In this document: positions 36,291 through 44,500 of the stretch, one piece after another
How the letters are laid out: every line of letters begins with the position of its first letter
How positions within the stretch are numbered: position 1 is the stretch's first letter
DNA from: Sphingobacterium sp. B16(2022)
GTDB taxonomy: Bacteria > Bacteroidota > Bacteroidia > Sphingobacteriales > Sphingobacteriaceae
DNA length: 64,000 nucleotides
NCBI RefSeq assembly: GCF_012030425.1
Contig: NZ_JAAUVN010000006.1
Span: forward strand, 124,001-188,000
Direction of reading: 5' to 3'
Notes under the pieces: model-generated
Told to the model about the DNA's origin: nothing
Databases searched by the model: none
Seen by the model: only the letters and a program-made list of their open reading frames with translations
Translations under genes and position numbers: made by a program

Positions 36291-37256
36291 CTATAATACT
36301 GCTCTTTGACCAGTTTTTATAAAAAACTTTTCTAATACCAGGACAGAAACCAGATCTTCTACCATCTGATTTTCAAACCGTTTCACAAACTGATGTGCAT
36401 TCTTAATGATTTCTTCTGCCTTTTCCGGATTTTCGATATAATAATTTAATTTCACTTCTAAATCCGAATAATCATCTTGGATATGTATATAATGATAATC
36501 AGGGATCAATAACCCTTCCATAAACCAAGTTTCAAACTTTGGAATTGGCATTACGGCAATAGAATTTGATGACATCACCCATTTTAAATTGGTCGCCACA
36601 TCATTTCCTTCTAAGGCCAGTATAAATTTATAATGTAGATGTTCTGTTATTGAAATCGCAGGTTTATACCAGCCTTTATGTTGATTCTTTTTAGAGACAT
36701 CTCCTAAATCGCACAGAGGATGATCAAAATAGATCTGAAAAAAACGGCTTCTGTGCTCCTGTTGAACTGTAGCGCGTCCCAGCAACATATTTTTTTTATC
36801 TCGAAAAGCAATCTCATCTTTGATAAAATTAAAATGCCTGACTTTATCCATATTTAGCAATACTGAATTGCAGTTATTTCCTCCAATAGGTCTACTTTTC
36901 ACAATTGCAGGTGTTTTGGGAATATCAACAACATCACCTGGAATCATATCTATTCGAAGATCACCGTCAAAATATCGTAAATATTCTTTCAGATCAAAAT
37001 AATAAACCGAACCTTTTTTAGGTCTCTTCATATCCTTTAAGTAGCAAGCACCCTCTCCCACTGTTTGAATCTCATCTAGTTTATTGTAATAAGCCAGACG
37101 ATCAATTATAGCATGGTCATAAGAAGAAAGATTGTTGATCATTGCTACTCTTTTGAATCGAAACAAAGGCAAAAATGAATATTCCCGGAAACTAGCTTTC
37201 ACATAATATCCAAACTTAAAATTCTTATTCTTAAAAAATATTCGTTTTATATTCAT
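36291..37256 (-). CDS. Glycosyltransferase family 90-like (CAP10-type) protein
   Basis: 321 residues. The block YKFILALEGNDVATNLKWVM (about 228-247) followed by AVMPIPKFETWFMEG matches the donor-binding end of GT90/CAP10-like enzymes that modify surface glycans or LPS core. Upstream, RPIGGNNCNSVLLNMDKVRH is also characteristic (residues 121-140). No signal peptide; cytoplasmic. It ends 2 nt before... the upstream rdgB gene stop at 37259 leaves a 2-nt gap, so both form one unit. The acceptor and sugar are unknown. Confidence 0.8.
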   Translation of the reverse strand: MNIKRIFFKNKNFKFGYYVKASFREYSFLPLFRFKRVAMINNLSSYDHAIIDRLAYYNKLDEIQTVGEGACYLKDMKRPKKGSVYYFDLKEYLRYFDGDLRIDMIPGDVVDIPKTPAIVKSRPIGGNNCNSVLLNMDKVRHFNFIKDEIAFRDKKNMLLGRATVQQEHRSRFFQIYFDHPLCDLGDVSKKNQHKGWYKPAISITEHLHYKFILALEGNDVATNLKWVMSSNSIAVMPIPKFETWFMEGLLIPDYHYIHIQDDYSDLEVKLNYYIENPEKAEEIIKNAHQFVKRFENQMVEDLVSVLVLEKFFIKTGQRAVL

Positions 37257-37258
37257 TT

Positions 37259-37831
37259 CTAATTACTCAAAAACGCGGCTAATTTCTGAACAGCGACTGC
37301 CCGGTGGCTGATACTATTTTTCTCGTCTGCCGTCATTTCCGCAAATGTTTTACTATAGCCATTTGGTATAAAAATAGGGTCATAACCAAATCCATCCGCA
37401 CCTTTACGTTCATCAATAATGTGGCCTTCAATACTACCTTCAAAAAAATGTTGCTGACCGTTTAGGTTAAGTGAAATCACTGTTTTAAATCGAGCGGTAC
37501 GATTAGCGATACCTGCTAACTTCTCTAGAACCAAATTAATATTTTTTTCCATATCACGGCTACCAGAATAACGGGCCGAATACACACCTGGTTCACCATT
37601 TAATGCATCAATTTCCAACCCAGAATCATCTCCGAAACAATTTAATCCATATTTATTGACTAAATAATCTGTCTTCTGTTTTGCATTCTCATGAAAAGTA
37701 ACACCTGTTTCAGGAATATCTTCATGGCAATCAATATCAGACAAAGATTTAAGTAGGAATTTCTTTCCTACAATAGCCTGCACCTCTTCCAATTTATGTG
37801 CATTATTAGTCGCAAAAATAAGTTCAATCAT
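37259..37831 (-). CDS. rdgB: XTP/dITP diphosphatase (Ham1/RdgB)
   Basis: It hydrolyses ITP, dITP and XTP to monophosphates to keep deaminated purines out of DNA and RNA. The 190-residue protein has FATNNAHKLEEV (6-17, the nucleotide-binding SxNxxK-like motif), FGDDSGLEIDALNGEPGVYSAR (66-87 region with the catalytic Asp pair Asp68-Asp69) and the C-terminal KNSISHRA. Length is typical. It precedes the GT90 gene by 2 nt; this is probably a chance operon partner. Confidence 0.95.
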   Translation of the reverse strand: MIELIFATNNAHKLEEVQAIVGKKFLLKSLSDIDCHEDIPETGVTFHENAKQKTDYLVNKYGLNCFGDDSGLEIDALNGEPGVYSARYSGSRDMEKNINLVLEKLAGIANRTARFKTVISLNLNGQQHFFEGSIEGHIIDERKGADGFGYDPIFIPNGYSKTFAEMTADEKNSISHRAVAVQKLAAFLSN

Positions 37832-37898
37832 CCGAATAAGATTTTATTCAAATGTATTAAATATAATAGAAAAAACAGCTAATTATCCGAGCTAAAGA

Positions 37899-38456
37899 CT
37901 AGCTCTGATGTTGAATTAATGACTTAAACTCAGTCCAAAAAGCTTTTTTCTTAACCATGTCTGCAAACATCTCTTCAAAACTGTAGGTATTGAAGACTGT
38001 CGCAATACGACCGTGCATATAGGAGTTATGCGCAATCTCAGGCAACTTTAATGATAAAGGTTCAACGCCTAGAAGAATAATCTTTTTAGGAGTGAAAAAT
38101 GACATAATTCGCTTAAAGTCATTTGGATTGTGTGCATTGGCCAAATTAACAACCGCAACATCAGCAACTGTTAGCTTAAGCGCCCCAATTGTCTTTACAA
38201 ATGCCTCCTCTGCTTCCGGAGAAAAGTAAGGATAAGCGGGATATCTTAAGATAAACAGAATTCCTTTTGCTTTAGAGCCTTGATATATAAATTCCTCAAC
38301 AGATTCCTGATGAGCAGTAACCTGTTGAGGATTTAAAGGTGAAGATACCGATTCAGACTGACCCGAAAAAGCTTCTACAGCATCGGCCGTCGCGAATATA
38401 GTCTCGGACATGAATGCCTGTAAAGCAATGGGGTCTGTAGTCAGTAAATTCGACAT
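37899..38456 (-). CDS. Unrecognised conserved-looking protein coupled to the DHS-like gene
   Basis: A soluble 185-residue protein. The first ~60 residues are low in structure. The remainder alternates strands and helices: KGILFILRYP, ADVAVVNLANAH, KKIILLGVEP, then a C-terminal helical end KKAFWTEFKSL. The pattern recalls small alpha/beta proteins seen near replication genes in Bacteroidota, with a uracil-glycosylase-like or HolD-like flavour, but I cannot assign a family. It follows the deoxyhypusine-synthase-like gene by 7 nt, so the two are likely co-translated. Confidence 0.6.
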   Translation of the reverse strand: MSNLLTTDPIALQAFMSETIFATADAVEAFSGQSESVSSPLNPQQVTAHQESVEEFIYQGSKAKGILFILRYPAYPYFSPEAEEAFVKTIGALKLTVADVAVVNLANAHNPNDFKRIMSFFTPKKIILLGVEPLSLKLPEIAHNSYMHGRIATVFNTYSFEEMFADMVKKKAFWTEFKSLIQHQS

Positions 38457-38463
38457 ATTCTTA

Positions 38464-39444
38464 TTATTTACCCAAAATATAAGAGAAAATCAAAGGAGCA
38501 ACAATAGTTGCATCAGACTCAACTACGAATTTAGGTGTATCGATATCTAATTTACCCCAAGTGATTTTTTCATTTGGAACAGCACCAGAGTAAGAACCGT
38601 AAGATGTTGTTGAATCAGAGATCTGACAGAAGTAAGACCAGAAAGGAACATCTTCCCACTCTAAATCTTGGTACATCATCGGAACAACACAAATAGGGAA
38701 ATCACCAGAGATACCACCACCGATTTGGAAGAAACCAACACCCTTACCAGAAGAGTTAGCACGGTACCACTCTGTTAAGTAAATCATATATTCGATACCA
38801 GATTTCACTGTATGAACATTTAATTTACCTTTGATTACATTAGAAGTAAAGATGTTACCTGTCGTTGAATCTTCCCATCCTGGACAAACGATAGGCAAGT
38901 TTTTCTCTGCAGCAGCAACAATCCAAGAGTTTTTAGGATCAATTTCGTAATATTGTTCCAACACTCCGGAATTAACCACCTGGTATAAAAATTCGTGTGG
39001 TAAATAACGCTCACCTTTTGCTTCAGCTGCATGCCATACATCTTCCAAATGTTTCTGTAAACGACGGAATGCTTCCTCTTCAGGAATACAAGTATCTGTA
39101 ACACGATTATAATGTTGATCTAATAATTCTCTTTCTTGCTCTGGAGTCAAGTCACGATAGTTAGGAACACGCTTGTAATGTGAGTGTGCTACTAAATTCA
39201 TAACATCCTCCTCCAGGTTAGCACCTGTACATGAGATGATATGTACTTTATCTTGACGAATCATTTCAGCCAAAGAAATTCCCAATTCAGCAGTACTCAT
39301 TGCACCACCTAAAGAAATTAACATTTTACCACCTTCTAATAGATGAGCCTCATAACCTTTAGCTGCATCCACCAATGCCGCAGCATTGAAGTGAAGGTAA
39401 TTTTCCTCAATAAACTGAGAAATAGGACCTTTTTGTGTACTCAT
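38464..39444 (-). CDS. Deoxyhypusine-synthase-family protein, catalytic lysine absent
   Basis: 326 residues with the fold motifs of deoxyhypusine synthase: GGAMSTAELG (46-55), SCTGANLEEDV (71-81), CPGWEDSTTGN (187-197). In true DHS the nucleophilic lysine follows GGG (GGGxxKHH). Here the equivalent segment is FQIGGGISGDFPI (239-251), with no lysine. Bacteria lack eIF5A, the DHS substrate; some bacterial relatives act as homospermidine synthases but keep the lysine. The reaction is therefore unknown. NAD binding may be kept. A -7 promoter element (39481-39488) lies about 36 nt upstream. Confidence 0.85.
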   Translation of the reverse strand: MSTQKGPISQFIEENYLHFNAAALVDAAKGYEAHLLEGGKMLISLGGAMSTAELGISLAEMIRQDKVHIISCTGANLEEDVMNLVAHSHYKRVPNYRDLTPEQERELLDQHYNRVTDTCIPEEEAFRRLQKHLEDVWHAAEAKGERYLPHEFLYQVVNSGVLEQYYEIDPKNSWIVAAAEKNLPIVCPGWEDSTTGNIFTSNVIKGKLNVHTVKSGIEYMIYLTEWYRANSSGKGVGFFQIGGGISGDFPICVVPMMYQDLEWEDVPFWSYFCQISDSTTSYGSYSGAVPNEKITWGKLDIDTPKFVVESDATIVAPLIFSYILGK

Positions 39445-39480
39445 AATATTTTGTTACTTTTAATAAAATAATAAGTGTAG

Positions 39481-39488
39481 CAAAGGTA
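39481..39488 (-). promoter_or_regulatory. -7 element of the DHS-like gene
   Basis: TACCTTTG on the minus strand. Predicted leader about 30 nt. -33 element not evident. Confidence 0.35.
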
Positions 39489-39577
39489 CTGAATATTATT
39501 TATTTTAAGCTTGGAGGTCTGCCAAACAGCATGCTATTCAAGCATTTTTTAACAAATGTTAAAAAATATTTGCAATC

Positions 39578-40675
39578 TTAAATTACCCATCGCTCACAGG
39601 AATCCAAAAATTCCTGGTTAATATCAGCACCAATACCCGGAAGATCCGAAAGATGAATATGATATCCTTTATATTGAATACCACCGACAACAGGATCCTC
39701 TAGATGGCCGACCATACAAGTATCCAAATCATAAAACTTCACATTCGGCGCAGCATAAGCAAAATGAACTTTCGCGGCTAAAGCCAATCGACTTTCAAGC
39801 ATCCCCCCTATCATACAGGGAATATTAAATTCAGCAGCTATTGCGGCAATTTTTAATGCCTCATGAATGCCTCCTGATTTTGAAAATTTAATATTAATAT
39901 AGTCACAGGCATCTGCACGACACAAGCGTTCCGCATCATGATGGCTATAAACAGATTCATCTGCCATGATCAGAACCGTTGTTTCGGTACGAAGTTCAGG
40001 AAGCAAATGATCTAAATAAGTACGCATAGGCTGTTCACAAAACTGAATCTTAAAAGGTTCCAGTCCCTGCAAAGCCTCTACAGCACCTTCGTATGTCCAT
40101 CCTTGATTTGCATCAATACGAATCGGCATATCAAAGCCGACCGCTTTACGGATTTCCCGAATCCTTGCGATATCCGTTTTAGGATCCTTGCCCAATTTCA
40201 CTTTCAACATCACAGCCCCTGCACGGTACAACTCTTTTGCCTTAGCTGCCATTTCTTCCGGACTGGCGATACCTAACGTGATATCGGTTACGATCTCTCG
40301 TGGAATACCTTTTAAAAATTGATATAACGGAACTCCTGCATTTTTTGATGCAATATCATATAAAGCCATGTCAAATGCAGATTTTATTGTTGTATTGCCG
40401 GCTATATACATATTTAGCTCTGCGAGACGCTCCTCTATATTTAAAGGATCTTTACCTTTCCATAACTTCGCAAAGTCACGCGCTATCACTAAACAGGTGT
40501 CCTGGGTTTCCCCTACAATCATAGGAAAGGCAGAACATTCACCAACCCCAACGATTTCGGTATCCGTACGAATCCGAATAAAGGTGTTCTGTGCAAAATC
40601 CATAGTGCCTGTTGCAATGACAAAAGGCTCCATAGGAATGCTTAATCTATAAATTTCTATTTCAGTGATTTTCAT
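39578..40675 (-). CDS. Dipeptide epimerase (L-Ala-D/L-Glu epimerase type, enolase superfamily)
   Basis: It epimerises dipeptides such as L-Ala-D-Glu released from peptidoglycan, allowing recycling or catabolism. The 365-residue protein has a capping domain and a modified TIM barrel with all expected residues: the KxK pair Lys158 and Lys160 (MLKVKLG), metal ligands Asp188 (RIDANQGW), Glu214 (CEQP), Asp239 (MADES), and the second-face base Lys266 (KFSKSGG). The DxD-type specificity loop cannot be resolved by eye, so Ala-Glu versus another dipeptide is open. No neighbouring peptidase is present. Confidence 0.88.
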   Translation of the reverse strand: MKITEIEIYRLSIPMEPFVIATGTMDFAQNTFIRIRTDTEIVGVGECSAFPMIVGETQDTCLVIARDFAKLWKGKDPLNIEERLAELNMYIAGNTTIKSAFDMALYDIASKNAGVPLYQFLKGIPREIVTDITLGIASPEEMAAKAKELYRAGAVMLKVKLGKDPKTDIARIREIRKAVGFDMPIRIDANQGWTYEGAVEALQGLEPFKIQFCEQPMRTYLDHLLPELRTETTVLIMADESVYSHHDAERLCRADACDYINIKFSKSGGIHEALKIAAIAAEFNIPCMIGGMLESRLALAAKVHFAYAAPNVKFYDLDTCMVGHLEDPVVGGIQYKGYHIHLSDLPGIGADINQEFLDSCERWVI

Positions 40676-40818
40676 GGTTTAAACTATTATGTATTTCCTA
40701 CCTCACAGCGAAAATAACAAAAGCTAAGATAGATAAAGAATATCTAAAATATAGCGCAAAGCTTATCCGTTCTAGAATTAGTTATATGCTAAAATCTATT
40801 ATTTTTTAAGGACCTGTC

Positions 40819-40845
40819 TCCGATCGACTTCTTATTGAGATCGGA
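40819..40845. repeat. Short inverted repeat at the left edge of the repeat region
   Basis: TCCGATC at 40819-40825 and GATCGGA at 40839-40845 with a 13-nt spacer. Perfect 7-bp arms. It may mark an edge or be a small hairpin. Confidence 0.5.
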
Positions 40846-40860
40846 ATACAATGCGCAAAG

Positions 40861-40910
40861 GAAAGTCCGTGAAAGTCCATGGATGTCCGTAAAAGTCCAT
40901 ACAAGTGCAT
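40861..40910. repeat. Five 10-bp degenerate tandem repeats
   Basis: Five consecutive 10-mers share the pattern nnAAGTCCrT (starts 40861, 40871, 40881, 40891, 40901). The central GTCC or GTGC is kept in every copy. Ten bases is one helical turn, so the copies face the same side of the DNA. Confidence 0.75.
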
Positions 40911-40927
40911 ACGTTATTTCGCCTTAC

Positions 40928-41334
40928 TCCGACATTGCTAGGGCATTGGCAGGACAACTCTTCGAGTCTGGTTCGAGTACCCTTCGACTATTATTCGACA
41001 GGTATTCGGCAGGGTGGCGAACACCTACCGAATAGACCACGAACAACTGTGGGGCTTGTCTCCTATCTCTCCCCTAGCAAACTCGAACTTAAGTCAAACG
41101 GCAGTCATTTCACAATTGAATAAAGTAAGAGTTGATTTCGCCCTTCGTTCGCAAAAGGTTCGAAAAGGATTCGTCTTGCTTATACTAATCCTATACCCAT
41201 CCTATACCTCGCCTATACTGAAACAGTAGACAAACGGAAGACAAACAGAAGACAAACAATAGACAAAAGGTAGAGCTTTACCGAAGGCTTCCCGAACAAA
41301 GTGCGAATAAAGAGTGAAGCATACTCTAATCAAG
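40928..41334. repeat. 11-bp phased degenerate repeat array (~37 units)
   Basis: When the sequence is cut every 11 bases from 40928, a motif with CGA at unit positions 3-5 recurs at 13 units (starts 40928, 40961, 40972, 40983, 40994, 41016, 41027, 41038, 41082, 41159, 41280, 41291, 41302), and CG at four more (41005, 41137, 41148, 41170). Three sub-blocks are near-identical: TTCG units (40961-41015, 41137-41180), TATAC units (41181-41224) and AGACAAA units (41225-41268). All blocks keep one register. 11 is not a multiple of 3, so this is not a coding repeat. Function unknown. Confidence 0.75.
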
Positions 41335-41588
41335 TAAAAGGCAGATAATCTTGATGAACCCGCTTTAAAAACTGCATCACCAATCATTAAGATGATACAA
41401 ATCATTTTATTACAACACGTAACATGCTCATTCAAAAAACAAATCACAAAGCTCTTCCAAAATACAATATCAGCAATAAAAGACTTTTTATTTACAAATA
41501 ACATAAGCTTATTTAAAATAATTTATAAAATCTATAATATTTTAATGTTTTTATTCATATATTAGCAAAGTAATAATTGAATAGGAAG

Positions 41589-44500
41589 ATGATTGAAAGT
41601 AACACAAATCAGCAAGGGCTATACGACCCGAGTTTTGAGCATGACGCCTGTGGGGTTGGTTTTGTAGCGCATATTAAAGGAATAAAATCACATGCACAGG
41701 TAAAAGATGCCTTGACCATGTTAGAAAATATGGAGCATCGTGGTGCTTGTGGCTGTGATCCAGAGAGTGGAGATGGCGCAGGTATTATGATCCAATTACC
41801 ACATGAGTTTCTTTGGGAAGAATGTATTAACCTAGGTATACAACTTAAAGAACCAGGATATTATGGAGCAGGAATGGTTTTCCTACCCAAAGAACCTGAA
41901 ATGAACAAAATTTGCAGAACAGTTATACAAGAAGCGGCTACTGAAAGGGATATGAAATTCCTTGGATTTCGGGATGTACCAGTAAGTAGAGCAGGTATAG
42001 GCCCGACAGCATTAAGCGCTGAACCCGAAATAGTTCAATTCTTTATCGACAGACCCGAGACCGTACATAACACTGAAGAATTTGAACGCAAATTATTTGT
42101 CCTCAGACGTTTGATTATCCAAAAAATCAAACAATATCAAGAATATCCACTACCGCTTTACTTCGCTTCCCTATCTTGCAAAACAATTATTTATAAAGGT
42201 CAGTTGACAACTTACCAAGTTGGCACTTATTTTAAAGACCTTCGCGATCCAAGAGTTGTTTCTGCATTTGGATTAGTACACTCTCGCTTTTCAACCAATA
42301 CTTTCCCTTCCTGGTCTTTAGCACAGCCTTTCCGTATGTTAGCGCATAATGGTGAGATCAACACATTAACAGGAAATCTGAACTGGTTTTACGCAGGCAT
42401 GCGTGCGCTTTCGTCTCCTTATTTTACAGAAGAAGAGATGGAGATCTTATTACCTGTTGTAGACCGTGGTCAATCTGATTCTGCATGTCTAGACAATGTT
42501 GCAGAACTTTTATTACACAGTGGCCGCAGCCTTTCCCATGTGATGCTGATGCTGGTCCCTGAGGCTTGGGATGGCAATACACAAATGGATCCATTAAAAC
42601 GAGCATTTTATGAGTACCACGCCACATTAATGGAACCTTGGGATGGTCCAGCTGCTCTTTGTTTTACTGATGGCAAGTCCATTGGTGCAACCCTAGATCG
42701 AAACGGATTGCGTCCTTTACGCTATGCCATTACTTCAGATCATCGAGTCATCGTTGCTTCAGAGGCAGGCGCACTCCCTATTGATGAATCAACGATCATC
42801 AAAAAAGGAAGACAACAAGCTGGTAAAATTTTCTTGGTCGATATGGAACAGGGTAAAATTTTATCTGACGAAGAGGTAAAAGGCGACTTAATACGTCAAC
42901 AGCCTTATGGCGATTGGTTAGACAGTTATAAAATAAAATTAACAGAATTGGCTGAGCCTCGTGTTACTTATACCTATCTGTCTAAAGAGTCGGTATTTAA
43001 GTATCAGCAGACTTTCGGATATTCGAGAGAAGACTTAGAAACAATTCTAACACCAATGGCACTGACCGGGTATGAGCCAACAGGTTCCATGGGATCTGAT
43101 GTACCATTAGCTATACTTTCCGATCAACCGCAACATTTATCCAGTTACTTCAAGCAGTTTTTTGCTCAAGTGACAAACCCTCCAATTGATCCAATAAGAG
43201 AGCGTTTAGTTATGAGTCTAGCAACATTCATTGGAAATGCAGGCAACATACTCATTGAAGATAAAAAATTCTGTCACTGCGTTACGCTCGAACATCCGAT
43301 ATTGACCTCGAAAGAATTAGAAAAGCTACGGTCAATAGACACGGGTGTATTTCAGGCAAAAACTTTACAATCTTACTTCCGAGCAGATGGTCAAAATGGT
43401 TCTCTGGAAGCTGGATTAGAACGCCTTTGTCGATATGCAGATGATGCTGTACGTGATGGCTTCGAAGTATTGATACTTTCAGACCGTGCCATTGATTCAC
43501 AACATGCTCCTATCCCGTCCATATTAGCTGTATCTGCAGTACATCACCATTTAATCAAAACAGGAAACCGTGGTGCTGTCGGTCTTGTTGTAGAAGCTGG
43601 AGATGCTTGGGAAGTTCATCATTTCGCATGTTTACTTGCATTTGGTGCGACTGCAATCAATCCTTACATGGCTCTTGCGAGTATTCGTACGATGAAAGAA
43701 CAAAGTAAAATCGAAACCGAATTAACATGGCCTGAACTTTCCAAAAACTATGTAAAGGCAGTAAATGCGGGATTATTAAAGATATTTTCAAAAATGGGGA
43801 TATCGACCCTGCAGTCGTATCATGGTGCACAAATTTTTGAAGTATTAGGTTTAGATAAAACTGTTGTAGACAAATATTTTTGCGGTGCCGTATCCCGTAT
43901 CGGGGGCTTAAACTTGGACGATATTGCACAGGAAGTATTGACAAAACACTGGGTGAATTTCAAAGAAAGCCGTACTCCACAAAAATTGCTTCCTGAAGGC
44001 GGTCTTTACCAATGGAAACGAAGAGGTGAAGGACATCTTTGGAACCCAGATACTGTACATCTTCTACAACAGGCTTGTCGCAATGATGATTATGCTACTT
44101 ATAAAAGATATGCGGAAAAAATAAACAACCAAAAAGAACAGATGTTCACCCTGCGTGGTTTATTAGATTTTGCTAAACATAGAACAGCAATTCCTTTAGA
44201 GGAAGTAGAACCAGCTAGTGATATTTTAAAACGTTTTGCCACAGGTGCGATGTCATTTGGTTCTATTTCACATGAAGCACACAGTACACTGGCAATTGCG
44301 ATGAACCGCATCGGTGCAAAATCAAATACTGGAGAAGGTGGTGAAGATGAGCTCCGTTATCAGCCTCTTCCTAATGGTGACTCGATGCGCTCTGCAATCA
44401 AACAAGTAGCATCCGCAAGGTTTGGCGTTACATCCAACTATCTGACACAGGCAGACGAAATACAGATCAAAATGGCTCAAGGTGCTAAACCTGGAGAGGG

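Larger units (their letters stand above)
40676..41588. other. Long non-coding gap before gltB
   Basis: 913 bp without a credible gene. Left part 40676-40806 is plain AT-rich. Then come an inverted repeat (40819-40845), a 10-bp tandem repeat (40861-40910) and an 11-bp phased array (about 40928-41334), which has a higher G+C content than ordinary gaps here. The last 240 bp is AT-rich, showing only the likely gltB promoter area without a clear TAnnTTTG. Several 60-100-codon ORFs overlap one another in the array and are repeat by-products. Confidence 0.75.

Noticed and set aside
40970-40982. tRNA T-loop-like GGTTCGAGTACCC, and another GGTTCGAAAAGG at 41157-41168
   Set aside because: No acceptor stem, anticodon arm or CCA fits around them, and both belong to the 11-bp phased TTCG repeat units.
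40861-41268. CRISPR-like array
   Set aside because: Units are 10-11 bp with no spacers and no cas genes are present.
40835-41504. Overlapping ORFs of 66-100 codons in the gap before gltB
   Set aside because: They overlap each other in different frames and on both strands, have no recognisable domain, and are created by the 10- and 11-bp repeats.
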